Shown here one piece after another: positions 14,293-22,412 of a stretch of DNA of 29,106 nt; position 1 is the stretch's first letter, and each line of letters starts with the position of its first letter. Under the pieces are notes generated by a model that saw nothing but the letters and a program-made list of their open reading frames with translations, made no database searches and had not been told where the DNA came from. This DNA comes from a virus, in IMG/VR virus record IMGVR_UViG_3300042362_000164, positions 1 to 29,106 of that record; one strand, given 5' to 3'. The position numbers and the translations under genes were made by a program.

Positions 14293-15896
14293 AGAAAAAA
14301 GATCTCGGGCGTTTGTGACGGCGTTTGGTCGGCTATGGCCCAGCACCCAATCGCCTGACATAAGGCGACGATGCCGTCGATTCGTTCCGTTGACTTGGCT
14401 TTGCTCGGATAAATGTTCCCGTAGCGGTCTTCGTGCACCGCGACGTTTCCAGCGCACCACGTCAGGATAGGATGCCCTGCGTGTCGAATCTTGGAATTGC
14501 CGACCAAGTTTTCCAGAGCCTTGGCCGGCGCACTCATCGCGCGACCGCCCTGCGGAAATCCTCTCATTTCAACCCCGTCCCCTTGCAGCATATTGGCGAT
14601 CATCTGCCCGTTGAACTTCAGGTCGACCGCTAATTGTCGCACGCGATATTGCTCGCAGATGGCGGAAATGTCGCGGTGGAGAACCGTGTAGTCGGTCACG
14701 TTGCCGTCCGTGGTGCGGAGATGTCTATCGCGTATCCAGTCGGTGTACGGCACCTTGTCCCGCTGGCTCCGCTCGACGGCGTTGGATTCTGGAATCCAGA
14801 AAAACGGCAGCACGTCAATGCTCCCGTCCTCGGGATCGGGGCAGACAAGGACCAGGGCAGAGAGGTCGTAGGTCGTGGCAAGATCAAGGCCCGCGTACAC
14901 AGGCCGGTCGCCGAACTCGCGGAGCGGCACCGAACCTTGCTGCCACGTTTCCGGCGACAGCCACCGAACGTCAGAGGAGGTCCAAGTGTTGAGCCGGTAG
15001 CGGAGGAATGAGTTGAGCTTGGTTGGCGACTGCTCGGCCTCTTTGGCGTCGAGGGCGAAGTCGCCCGGCTTGATCGTCACGCCCCACGACGGGTTCGCCT
15101 GGGGCCACACGTCGGGGTCTTTCCAATCGGCTCCCTCCTCCATCTCGTGGATGCACGAGAAGAACGTCGGGTCGTGCCGCCAGTTCGCCGCGACCGCCTT
15201 GGCATACTGGTACTGCTCATAGCAGATGCCCTTGCGGTCGTAGCCTGCCGTCGTGATCGAGCAGAGCAGCGGCTGCTCGCGGGCCGCGCCACCGTAGCGG
15301 AGGGCATCCCACAGGCGGCGATCTTTTTGAGCGTGAAGCTCGTCGAACAGCAGCCCGTGGATATTCAATCCTTCCGCACGGAAGGCGTCGGCGGAAAGGA
15401 CGCGGTAGAACGACGCCTCCTTGCGGTAGGCAATCGTGCGGCGAGAGTCGATGACCTCTAGCTGCTGCGAGAGCAGGGGGGAGGCTCGCACCATGCTTGC
15501 GGCCTCGCGGAACACGACCGATGCCTGCTCGCGGTCGGCCGCGGCACCGTAGACCTCGGCCCCATTCTCGCCATCCATGACGAGAAGATAGAGACCTATG
15601 CCCGCAAGGATCGTAGACTTGCCCGATTTCTTTGCTGTCGAGATGTACGCTACGCGGTAGCGGCGCAGATCGTCGGCGACACGCACCCAGCCGAATAGCT
15701 CCGCGATCATTTCCTTCTGCCAATCAAGCAGCAGAAAAGGCTGATTGGCGAACTTTCCTTTGCTGTGCCGCAGCCAGCCCTCAAAAAACTCTATGGCGTG
15801 AACGGCCCGCTCGGGGTCGAACCAGTAATCAAGCCCCTGTTTTTTTGCCGCGCTTTTGGACAAAGGCTGCAATCGGGTCTGATTCGGCGTTGCCAT
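14289..15896 (-). CDS. terL: Terminase large subunit
   Basis: 535 residues. ATPase part: Walker A-like T-A-K-K-S-G-K-S (87-94) and Walker B L-L-F-D-E (182-186). The nuclease part begins near residue 330 with Y-A-G-L-D-L-A-T-T-Y-D-L-S-A-L, whose Asp (338) is a likely metal ligand. Domain order and length match the Terminase_1 family. It powers DNA packaging and cuts concatemers at the portal. The gene overlaps the end of the small subunit by 68 bases and ends in an ATGA overlap with portal. Confidence 0.96.
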   Translation of the reverse strand: MATPNQTRLQPLSKSAAKKQGLDYWFDPERAVHAIEFFEGWLRHSKGKFANQPFLLLDWQKEMIAELFGWVRVADDLRRYRVAYISTAKKSGKSTILAGIGLYLLVMDGENGAEVYGAAADREQASVVFREAASMVRASPLLSQQLEVIDSRRTIAYRKEASFYRVLSADAFRAEGLNIHGLLFDELHAQKDRRLWDALRYGGAAREQPLLCSITTAGYDRKGICYEQYQYAKAVAANWRHDPTFFSCIHEMEEGADWKDPDVWPQANPSWGVTIKPGDFALDAKEAEQSPTKLNSFLRYRLNTWTSSDVRWLSPETWQQGSVPLREFGDRPVYAGLDLATTYDLSALVLVCPDPEDGSIDVLPFFWIPESNAVERSQRDKVPYTDWIRDRHLRTTDGNVTDYTVLHRDISAICEQYRVRQLAVDLKFNGQMIANMLQGDGVEMRGFPQGGRAMSAPAKALENLVGNSKIRHAGHPILTWCAGNVAVHEDRYGNIYPSKAKSTERIDGIVALCQAIGCWAIADQTPSQTPEIFFL

Positions 15897-16356
15897 TGGT
15901 CGTGCTTACCTGTGACCGGCTGCTCGGCGTCATGCCGAACTCTTGCTCAATCCGCAGCATTGCGGCGTGGTGCCGGTGCATCTGCGTTGCCCACGGGGCG
16001 ACCTGCGTGTATTTGATTCGGAGCTTTCCATCGGTGCGGTTTGGGTCTGGCTCCCAGTGCGTGTATTCCTCGCCGCCGACTTTCACTTTCTCATAGCAGG
16101 CAAGATAGAGCGACGATTCGATGCAGTATCGCGTCAGCGTTGGCACGTCGGCCTCGGTCAGCACGCGCATCCGCGCGAGCTTTGGCACAGTGTCGTTCCA
16201 GATTTCAATGCCCTTCGCGTCGAGCGTCTTAGGCGGCGGGAAGTCTTGCGGCACGAGGGCAGGCGTCGGCTCGCTCGATGGCAGCGACCCCTTCGACGGG
16301 TTGCCGCGAATGTATTTCAGAATCGAAGGCTCGGGGGCGGGGCCGCGTTTGCCCAT
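15829..16356 (-). CDS. terS: Terminase small subunit, P27 family
   Basis: 175 residues, starting M-G-K-R-G-P-A-P-E-P-S, the hallmark opening of P27-type small terminases. It continues with P-P-P-K-T-L-D-A-K-G-I-E-I-W-N and R-V-L-T-E-A-D-V-P-T-L-T-R-Y, characteristic helices of the family. It binds the packaging start site on phage DNA and hands it to the large subunit. The frame extends upstream to 16401, but the family start at 16356 is clear. It immediately follows the methyltransferase gene with a 2-base gap. Confidence 0.94.
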   Translation of the reverse strand: MGKRGPAPEPSILKYIRGNPSKGSLPSSEPTPALVPQDFPPPKTLDAKGIEIWNDTVPKLARMRVLTEADVPTLTRYCIESSLYLACYEKVKVGGEEYTHWEPDPNRTDGKLRIKYTQVAPWATQMHRHHAAMLRIEQEFGMTPSSRSQVSTTNGNAESDPIAAFVQKRGKKTGA

Positions 16357-16358
16357 GA

Positions 16359-17189
16359 TCAACCTGCCTTTCTTGCCCAAAACGCGGGGCGGTTGTTCCA
16401 CAGTTTTGTCTTGATTTTCACATAGCCAAGCCGCTTCATGTCGGCGTTGAATACTCGCTGGGTGGCCTTGCCGTCTAGCAATTTTCCGCCGACCTTGTAC
16501 GTGTGAAAATGACCAATGGCCGTCGTGCCAAACGCGTTTGCAATCAGCATGAATCGAGGCTTTAGGTTCCGCACTACTTCGTACAGATGCTCGATTGGCG
16601 AGTGAATGTGCTCAAAGTATTCCGAGGCAAAAACAAAAGTCGTGGGGCCGGCGGCATCTTCAACGGTTGGCACCATAGAGAACCCAAACTGCTCAGCCAT
16701 GCGGCAAGCAACGCGATACTGGATTGATCCGCTGATGTTTGTCCCGACAACTTCCGCCGCGGGGAACAACTCCCGAAACGCGGATGTCGTGTATCCAGCG
16801 CCGCAACCAAGGTCTACGATTCTCCTGACTGGGGCCATTCTTGCAGCAATGCCGACAGGCGGAAAGTTTCTCGTGGGATGCAGGCCGAGCAGATACTTCC
16901 GCGAATAGACGATCCAGCAAGCCCACAGTTCAGCGAGGTACAGAGGAGAGTCGTAAACGCCGTAGTCCGGCTGGCCTGCATCAAGCGACGCATACCATCG
17001 CTTCATTAGGTGGCCGCTACGCAGCATCTGCTGCGACGCCGAGTCGCCCTGCATCAATGCTAGCGTTCTGGCCGCAAGCCTTCCGATGCCCTCAGCGTCC
17101 GGCACACCTAGGCCGGAAAGCGATTCAAGGAATAGCAACAGCGCCTTCTTGGGAGGCACCGCGGTTACGGATTGCGTGCTAGCAGTCAT
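16359..17189 (-). CDS. Class I SAM-dependent methyltransferase
   Basis: 276 residues. SAM-binding motif I is I-V-D-L-G-C-G-A-G-Y-T-T (124-135), followed by E-V-V-G-T-N-I-S (motif II region) and F-A-S-E-Y-F-E-H-I-H. No N-P-P-Y type motif and no C5-cytosine P-C motif, so it is not a standard DNA base methyltransferase; a small molecule, sugar or modified base is more likely. An N-terminal helical region (1-115) precedes the Rossmann domain. The ATG overlaps the end of the TAGT gene. It is AT-richer than the terminase genes and is grouped with TAGT and ParB, which suggests a joint role in DNA modification. Confidence 0.8.
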   Translation of the reverse strand: MTASTQSVTAVPPKKALLLFLESLSGLGVPDAEGIGRLAARTLALMQGDSASQQMLRSGHLMKRWYASLDAGQPDYGVYDSPLYLAELWACWIVYSRKYLLGLHPTRNFPPVGIAARMAPVRRIVDLGCGAGYTTSAFRELFPAAEVVGTNISGSIQYRVACRMAEQFGFSMVPTVEDAAGPTTFVFASEYFEHIHSPIEHLYEVVRNLKPRFMLIANAFGTTAIGHFHTYKVGGKLLDGKATQRVFNADMKRLGYVKIKTKLWNNRPAFWARKAG

Positions 17190-18039
17190 CCGCAATAGCT
17201 TTCTGCTTGTACCTAAGGGTCAGCCCATAATCCTGTGGCTCTGCCGAGATCGAGATTCCGTCCCTCAAGACCAGCCTGTTTTTCCTCCACGGACCGTAGT
17301 CAACCGAGTGCTGCCAGCGATTCCACTTCCAAACTACGCGAACGCAATCTGGGTGAAACGCTCGCAACGCTTCTGCCATCCTGAGCCGCCCATCCATCTG
17401 CTCGTTCTGCTTGTAAAGCTCTTCTGTGTTGCCGCCGCTCATAGTCATCGTCGGCATCTTCTCTGCTAAAAAGGCTTGGCAGAGGATTGTGCACATGCCT
17501 GCCTTGAGAACGCGAAGCGAGAGGTCTGTGTCTTCGTTGTATCTGCCCCTCCACCGAAACGGCAAATTATTTCGAATAAGGATGCACGAATAAATGCGTG
17601 TATTGAGAATGAGCGGAGGTCGCTTTCGCTTCCTTGGAATGAACATCGCGTACTGCTTGCCAGATAGCCCGACGTTCTCGTAGCGATCCGACAGATCCTC
17701 AATGACCTTGAACGATGTGCCGTCGGTCGTTCGCCACTTCATATTTTTGTGATAGCGATAAAACTTTCTGATGTTGTCATCGAGAATCCAGTGCCACGCG
17801 TGCCCTTCTGATATTGAGTGTTCCCACACCCAGTTGCGGGCTGGAATTGATCCTTGCCCTAGGTTGCTGAATGGAAGAACAAGGATTTTTTTAGGGTCGA
17901 TAACCGAAGCGTACTGCTTGTATTCCTGCGGCTCGATGACTATGCGGTACGGGATATTGCGGAGCTCAAGAGCGCGCGCGGTCAGCCTAGATTCCCACCG
18001 CCCCTTAGAGATGACGTAAACCGGATGCTGCGGATTCAT
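17179..18039 (-). CDS. TET-associated-type glycosyltransferase (TAGT)
   Basis: 286 residues from an ATG overlapping the ParB stop (ATGA). Strongly conserved segments of the TAGT family are visible: Y-V-I-S-K-G-R-W (8-15), I-L-V-L-P-F-S-N-L-G-Q-G-S-I-P-A-R-N (52-69), W-I-L-D-D-N (84-89, the likely metal/nucleotide-sugar site), L-N-T-R-I-Y-S-C (145-152), R-Y-N-E-D-T-D-L-S-L-R (166-176) and T-M-S-G-G-N-T (199-205). The family is named for its links to TET/JBP base hydroxylases in phage genomes and is thought to put sugars on hydroxymethylated bases. No TET gene occurs in this window, so the substrate must come from elsewhere or the role differs. The enzyme family is well supported; DNA as substrate is inference. 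Confidence 0.88.
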   Translation of the reverse strand: MNPQHPVYVISKGRWESRLTARALELRNIPYRIVIEPQEYKQYASVIDPKKILVLPFSNLGQGSIPARNWVWEHSISEGHAWHWILDDNIRKFYRYHKNMKWRTTDGTSFKVIEDLSDRYENVGLSGKQYAMFIPRKRKRPPLILNTRIYSCILIRNNLPFRWRGRYNEDTDLSLRVLKAGMCTILCQAFLAEKMPTMTMSGGNTEELYKQNEQMDGRLRMAEALRAFHPDCVRVVWKWNRWQHSVDYGPWRKNRLVLRDGISISAEPQDYGLTLRYKQKAIADDC

Positions 18040-18668
18040 GATTCGTAGTTCTTCATGTCTGTATCTAGGACTTCTGGGAACCAAATTGCTTTTGTCTTGT
18101 CTGTGCACTCTTGGCCGATTGTCTGAAAAAACTCCTGGCGGTCCTCCGGCGTCTTGAAGTGCACGATGACCTTGTATTTGTCGAGCTCTTCGTTCTCGCA
18201 CTCTGGCATGCCCTGCCATACGTCATCGACAGAAGCCTCTGGGTCTTTGCTAGTGTCATAGAGCCCTGCTTGCGCCGCCGTCGACGTGAGAAGCATCTGC
18301 AATGCCTCGCTGCCGGTGTCCACGTTGCGAAGCAACTCATCGAGCTTGGCGGCATCGCTGTCAGCCATCGCCGCGAGCGGGTCTAGCGTGGCAAGAATCT
18401 TGTCGGCCTCGGCCTCGTTCACGTCGAGTACCAAAACTGGTACGGTCGCGTTCGCCGCCGTCTCGGCTCGAAGGTGACCGTCGATCAGCATGAGGGAGCC
18501 GTCGGGCAGCTCACGCGCAAGGCAGGCATCTGCCATCCCGACCTCCGCAAGAACACCGCGGAGCGCATCCTGTTGAGCCTTGGGATGCGTTCTCCAGTTC
18601 TTCGGATTGGGCTTGAGGTCGCTGGCAGGCACCATACGGAGCGATTTGACGCGGTTTCGGATGTTCAT
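18036..18668 (-). CDS. ParB-like N-terminal domain protein
   Basis: 210 residues. The first 90 residues form a ParB/Srx-like domain: L-K-P-N-P-K-N-W-R-T-H-P, a helix, then L-I-D-G-H-L-R-A-E, the G-H-x-R motif common to this fold. The domain may bind nucleotide or cut DNA. The C-terminal part ends in V-I-V-H-F-K-T-P-E-D-R and is not assigned. Phage ParB-like genes often lie beside terminase or base-modification genes, as here. No ribosome binding site precedes the ATG, which is unusual in this window, so a leaderless or short leader transcript from the gap upstream is possible. Confidence 0.82.
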   Translation of the reverse strand: MNIRNRVKSLRMVPASDLKPNPKNWRTHPKAQQDALRGVLAEVGMADACLARELPDGSLMLIDGHLRAETAANATVPVLVLDVNEAEADKILATLDPLAAMADSDAAKLDELLRNVDTGSEALQMLLTSTAAQAGLYDTSKDPEASVDDVWQGMPECENEELDKYKVIVHFKTPEDRQEFFQTIGQECTDKTKAIWFPEVLDTDMKNYES

Positions 18669-18893
18669 GTAGGGAAACTATTAGTGAGGGGAAACGGGCT
18701 AGAGAACGCAGTTGTGAGACTCGTAGAGGGGGGGGCCGAAAACCCCCGGCCGCGCACGCGCAGGGATCACCTGTGGTTTACCTCGTTGCCGGCCTTTGCC
18801 GTGCCCCCCCTATGGGGTCGGGTGTGGCCTCCGTTCTTTATATATGCACCCTGTGTCAACCTACGGGCTTCCAAAAGTTCCACGTCCCCCGGG
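18669..18893. other. Non-coding gap between HNH and ParB genes
   Basis: The longest gene-free stretch (225 bases). It has an 8-G run (18728-18735) followed by C5 (18743-18747), able to pair around CCGAAAA, and a C7 (18804-18810)/G4 (18814-18817) pair, but no U-tract after either. It also holds the only AT-rich patch nearby (18837-18845). A packaging (cos/pac) site or operator is possible from its position among HNH, ParB and terminase genes, but nothing diagnostic was seen. Confidence 0.5.
18837..18859 (-). promoter_or_regulatory. Candidate promoter for the modification/packaging operon
   Basis: Minus strand shows TTGACA (18854-18859) and, downstream, overlapping TATATA/TATAAA (18837-18844). 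The spacing is only 9-11 bases, well short of the usual 16-18, so a standard sigma70 promoter is doubtful. It is the only AT-rich stretch in the gap and lies upstream of ParB, TAGT, methyltransferase and terminase genes. Confidence 0.3.
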
Positions 18894-19199
18894 TCAACCA
18901 CCGCGCACTGTCTTCTTGCTGTGGCACGACGCACATAGGCATTGGCCATTCGCGACGTCGTACCGGAGGTCTGGTCGGCTCACCACCGACAGCACATGGT
19001 CTGCGTGGGCCTCGCGTCGCTTGGCACACACACGACCGCAGGCGCGGCATTGCCAGTTGTCACGCTCAAGCACAGCCAGCCGCCACGCCTTGTGCTGCGG
19101 CGAGCAGTAGCCTCGCTCGTGGGCATTCGGCCCGTTGTCGCGCCTGCGGATCTGGTGATTCGCACGCGCCGCCTTGATGAACTCGATTCGCTGCGGCAT
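18894..19199 (-). CDS. HNH endonuclease
   Basis: 101 residues. The zinc site is C-R-A-C (51/54) and C-A-S-C (89/92). The HNH core is seen as A-D-H-V (68), an Asn at 84 and the final His at 93 in C-H-S-K-K. Upstream Y-C-S-P-Q-H-K-A-W-R-L-A-V-L-E-R-D is the usual entry helix. HNH proteins next to terminase genes assist genome cutting in cos-type packaging; here it precedes the 225-base gap and the ParB-TAGT-methyltransferase-terminase run. AGGGTG lies a few bases before the ATG. Confidence 0.93.
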   Translation of the reverse strand: MPQRIEFIKAARANHQIRRRDNGPNAHERGYCSPQHKAWRLAVLERDNWQCRACGRVCAKRREAHADHVLSVVSRPDLRYDVANGQCLCASCHSKKTVRGG

Positions 19200-19207
19200 A
19201 GCTCACC

Positions 19208-19675
19208 CTAGATCGTGGACGCCTGGCGGAACGCCTCGTCGACCTGGGCCTCGTCGAGCCCGAGGGCAGCGGCGAGCGGCACGAGCATCGGGTGCGCCCG
19301 CTCGACATAGGGCGCGTAGTCCCACTCGACTCTTGCTTCCTCACGGGCCTGTGCGTCTTGTATCGCGTCGATGGCGGCATCGACCTGGGCGAGCGACACG
19401 CCGTGCCGCACCAGCCACAGGCGTATCTGCCGTGCCGTGACGCTCGCAGGCACTGACCGCTCCACAGGCAAATCGACGCTCTCGTTCGTCCATCCGTCGC
19501 CAAGGGCCGACAGGATGTCGGTGGAGTTTGGCGTCCCGATTAGCGTCCATTGCGATGTCGGAGCGCCGGTGCGCTGCTCCTGCGCCGATGAGTAGGCCGC
19601 GAGGATGTAGTCGCTCTCGCTGATAGAGATGACTGTGGCGACTGCACCTTCAATGCCAGCAAACCAGATATACAT
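19208..19675 (-). CDS. Tail-fibre-associated small protein
   Basis: 155 residues. The N-terminal part (M-Y-I-W-F-A-G-I-E-G) is hydrophobic and strand-rich. From about residue 80 a helical domain begins V-T-A-R-Q-I-R-L-W-L-V and continues to R-A-H-P-M-L-V-P-L-A-A-A-L-G-L-D. This kind of domain is common at the C-termini of phage tail proteins or in small proteins beside fibre genes. It lies one base beyond the propeller gene stop. A role in fibre attachment or folding is possible; no catalytic residues were seen. Confidence 0.6.
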   Translation of the reverse strand: MYIWFAGIEGAVATVISISESDYILAAYSSAQEQRTGAPTSQWTLIGTPNSTDILSALGDGWTNESVDLPVERSVPASVTARQIRLWLVRHGVSLAQVDAAIDAIQDAQAREEARVEWDYAPYVERAHPMLVPLAAALGLDEAQVDEAFRQASTI

Positions 19676-19676
19676 T

Positions 19677-20870
19677 CTACGACCTGTTGTAAAAGGAACC
19701 GCTCAGTATTACGTTTTGGTTATAAGTGCTGCCCGCCCTGCCGTAGGTCCGCGCCTGCGTGCCGCTGTACGCGCAGATAATCATGCGACCATCCATCAAA
19801 AGCGATGCACCTAGCACAGCGTTTGCCCCTGGAAGTGTGCCTGCGGCCAGCGTCACCGTGTCCGTGACTGGATCATAGATTCGCAACGAGGTCGCGTTGA
19901 ACGGCGTCATCAGTATGCGACCGTCAGGCATCAGCACGCCATAAGCGAAGGAATTGCTGGCGGGGAATGTCGCAGGGCCAGCCAACGTCACTCTGTCTGC
20001 GTATGGGTCATAGATTCGTATCTGCGTGGCGCTGAGTGGAACGCATAGCACCCTGCCATCAGCCATCAGTACGCAGCCGGCGTAAGCGTTAGAGCCCGGG
20101 AATGAGCTTGGGCTTCCGGCGGCGTAGACAGTGTTGTTGGTCGGGTCAAAGATCCTCGCCTGCGTTGCCGAGCGAGGGCAGACAAACACGCGACCGTCAA
20201 GCATCAGCGCGCAACCCTGCCAATCGTTTGCGCCTGTGGAGAACGTGCCGTAGCTGGAAACTGTGTCATTACGCGGATCGTAGACTCGCGCCACCGAGGT
20301 TGCAGACCCAGCGACTGGCGCGGGCGAGCAAAACACGCGCCCGTCTCGGAGGAGCACGCCATTATTGTGCGACGTAGGAAACGAGCCTGCTGGACCGACG
20401 AGGCTGACAGTATCCGTGCGTGGATCGTAGACTCGCGCCTGAGTTGCGCCGATGTTTGGGACGCAAAACACGCGACCGTCCTGCATCAGTACGCCGCCGG
20501 CGTAAGCGTTAGAGCCCGGGAATGAGCTTGCTGGTCCGGCTGTCGATACCGTATCTGTCCGTGGATTGTATATTCTCGCCTGCGTAGCGTTTCGCGGTGG
20601 GCAGAACACACTGCCGTCGGGCAGCGTGACGCCGCCTTGATACGCTCCCACCGTCCCTGGAAATGAGTTTGCCGCACCCGCGAGCGAGAGCGTATCTGCT
20701 ACTCTCACGGACGACGCGATGCCGAATCTGATGGCGGCAGTGTAGCGAGACAGATCCGCAGAACTCCTCCAATCGGGCAAGCCGGAACTGGATCGCGGCC
20801 CGTCCGACGGCTGCGGTGATACAGCCGGCATCGCCACGGCTGCCGATGAGCCAAAGATGCCAGCGTTCAT
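19677..20870 (-). CDS. Seven-bladed beta-propeller tail protein
   Basis: 397 residues. After about 55 N-terminal residues come seven repeats of 44-50 residues. Each holds a variable loop, a G-G/C-V-L-M-x-D-G-R-V-F-C/V segment and an A-T-Q-A-R-I-Y-D-P-x-T-D-T-V end; most begin with a S-F-P-G-S-N type loop. Seven blades of Kelch/WD-like size would close a propeller. Position among fibre genes suggests a receptor-binding or adhesion role at the tail tip. Two blades three apart share near-identical DNA. The ATG overlaps the stop of the previous gene (TAATG). Confidence 0.86.
   Translation of the reverse strand: MNAGIFGSSAAVAMPAVSPQPSDGPRSSSGLPDWRSSADLSRYTAAIRFGIASSVRVADTLSLAGAANSFPGTVGAYQGGVTLPDGSVFCPPRNATQARIYNPRTDTVSTAGPASSFPGSNAYAGGVLMQDGRVFCVPNIGATQARVYDPRTDTVSLVGPAGSFPTSHNNGVLLRDGRVFCSPAPVAGSATSVARVYDPRNDTVSSYGTFSTGANDWQGCALMLDGRVFVCPRSATQARIFDPTNNTVYAAGSPSSFPGSNAYAGCVLMADGRVLCVPLSATQIRIYDPYADRVTLAGPATFPASNSFAYGVLMPDGRILMTPFNATSLRIYDPVTDTVTLAAGTLPGANAVLGASLLMDGRMIICAYSGTQARTYGRAGSTYNQNVILSGSFYNRS
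20076..20530 (-). repeat. 35-bp exact repeat between propeller blades
   Basis: Bases 20076-20110 and 20496-20530 are identical, offset by 420 nt (140 residues, three blades). This covers the S-F-P-G-S-N-A-Y-A-G part of two blades and suggests gene conversion or recent duplication between them. Confidence 0.88.
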
Positions 20871-21253
20871 TAGAGATCAGCGCCAAGGGCCGTGACGTGC
20901 GTGGCCTGGGCCACGCTGGTCGTCGCCCGTAGTGACCATGAAGCAGACGGTAGGATCAGGTTGTTGTAGACGACTGACACGCGCGTCTGCTGCACGGTTG
21001 ACGATCCTGTGGCTGCGGCAATCGTCACCTCATCGAAGAGCCAGTATGTGGTCCCGTCGTACAGGAAAAGCCGCACAATCGCCGCCGCGCTTGTGGCCGC
21101 ACATTTGACCACCACCTCAGCGATCCTTGTGCCGGCGGCCACGCCCGTCAGCACAGTGCCGACGTTGCTGGGGGCGGTGTACGACGAGTCTGCGGTGGCG
21201 ATGCTGACCGCTCCAACTCTTGGAGTTACTGCGAATGCTGGTGATGTTGCCAT
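20870..21253 (-). CDS. Beta-sandwich tail/fibre accessory protein
   Basis: 127 residues, rich in Ala, Thr, Ser and Val, with alternating strands (A-E-V-V-V-K-C-A, V-R-L-F-L-Y-D-G-T-T-Y-W-L-F-D-E-V-T). AGGAG lies seven bases before the ATG. No signal, membrane or catalytic motif. Similar small all-beta proteins occur in phage fibre clusters. It lies between a tail fibre and a propeller protein and may be a fibre knob or trimeric cap. The exact role is unknown. Confidence 0.6.
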   Translation of the reverse strand: MATSPAFAVTPRVGAVSIATADSSYTAPSNVGTVLTGVAAGTRIAEVVVKCAATSAAAIVRLFLYDGTTYWLFDEVTIAAATGSSTVQQTRVSVVYNNLILPSASWSLRATTSVAQATHVTALGADL

Positions 21254-21263
21254 GTTCTAGCTC

Positions 21264-22412
21264 CTATCGGTATGTCTGCCAGAGATACAGGTTCATCGCT
21301 GCCGCTGCTTTTGCCGAGAGCCGCGAGTCTTCGAGCGTGCCGCTAGTGATCTGACTCGCCGCAACCGTTACCGGGTCACTGCCGCCGCTCGCGTGCGTGC
21401 TGGCGTGGCTGGTCGACGCCGCACCGATGTCGCTGGCGGTCAGGGCATCACTGCCACCCGTCGCGTGCGATGTTTTGTGTGCTGACGGAGCGAATGTCGA
21501 TGGCACTCCCGAGAGTGACGAGTACGCGACCGTCGGCGAGGAGCCGGCCGTCACGCGCCCCTTCGCGTCAACCGTCACGCTCGTGTAGGTGCCCGCCGAG
21601 ACGCCCGTGCTCGAGAGCGTGGCCGAGAACGAGCCAGTGCCGCTGCCTGTGACGTCTCCGGTGAGCGTGATCGTCTGGTCGCCCGTGTTCGTGCCGCTCG
21701 ACGTGCCGCTGAACGTGCCATCCTGCGATGCCATCGTGCCGAGCGTCGGCTTCCCAGTGAGGTCGGCATAGCTGCCGCTCGTTGCCACGGTTGCCAGAGA
21801 CGGCGTGCCTGTGATGGACGAGTACGGCAGCGATGTCACAGGTGCCGATACGCTGATCGTGCCGTCACCGCCGATAGTGACGTTGCTTCCTTGCTTCACG
21901 CCACCGAGGACGCTGCTCGTCGCCACCGGAAGCGAGTACGCGGCCGGGATGGTCGGCTTGTTCGTCAGGTCGGCGTAGCTGCCCGTAGTGGCCACCGTCG
22001 CGAAAGTCGGCTTGCCAAGAATGTCATCCCACGCCGTGCTGCCAGCCGTCACGTTGCCGACTGCCCACGCCGTGCCGTTCCATCGCACGACCTGGCCGGC
22101 AGTCGCACCGCCTTGAGCGAGCGACGACAGAGGCACGGCAGACACGACGAGCGATCCCGCGGAAACGTCCAGGCCAGACCCGACAGACAGGGCAAGCGCC
22201 GCAGCGGAGCTGGTGCCGCTGTTGGTGAGCGGTGCCGACACAGTGACGACGCCGCTCGATCCTGACGCACCCGGAGAGCCGGCAGCACCGCTGGCACCGA
22301 AGCCCGCCTGCACGGTCGCTGTGACCGCCTGCGAACTCACGGCCGCCGTGATCTTGTCCTCGCTGACCGAGGCCGTGACCTGCTGCGGGCTTGTGGAGAC
22401 TGTGATGCCCAT
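21264..22412 (-). CDS. Repetitive tail fibre protein
   Basis: 382 residues, almost wholly Gly, Ser, Thr, Ala and Val. Near residue 40 a short collagen-like stretch (G-A-S-G-A-A-G-S-P-G) is followed by typical tail-fibre shaft repeats: T-G-S-Y-A-D-L-T-N-K-P-T twice with variation, S-S-V-L-G-G-V-K-Q-G, and L-T-G-D-V-T-G-S-G-T with V-T-V-D-A-K-G-R-V-T. A-T-G-G-S-D-A-L / A-S-G-G-S-D-P-V repeats lie near the C-terminus. Such segments form thin trimeric fibres that bind the host surface. The start overlaps the stop of the previous gene (TGATG). Confidence 0.9.
   Translation of the reverse strand: MGITVSTSPQQVTASVSEDKITAAVSSQAVTATVQAGFGASGAAGSPGASGSSGVVTVSAPLTNSGTSSAAALALSVGSGLDVSAGSLVVSAVPLSSLAQGGATAGQVVRWNGTAWAVGNVTAGSTAWDDILGKPTFATVATTGSYADLTNKPTIPAAYSLPVATSSVLGGVKQGSNVTIGGDGTISVSAPVTSLPYSSITGTPSLATVATSGSYADLTGKPTLGTMASQDGTFSGTSSGTNTGDQTITLTGDVTGSGTGSFSATLSSTGVSAGTYTSVTVDAKGRVTAGSSPTVAYSSLSGVPSTFAPSAHKTSHATGGSDALTASDIGAASTSHASTHASGGSDPVTVAASQITSGTLEDSRLSAKAAAAMNLYLWQTYR

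Noticed and set aside
18837-18859. Standard sigma70 promoter
   Set aside because: TTGACA and TATAAA are only 11 bases apart. It is kept as a low-confidence candidate only.
18767-18949. 60-codon minus-strand frame overlapping the end of the HNH gene
   Set aside because: It overlaps the conserved HNH C-terminus in another frame, has no ribosome binding site and no recognisable motif. Its unique part lies in the GC-rich gap.
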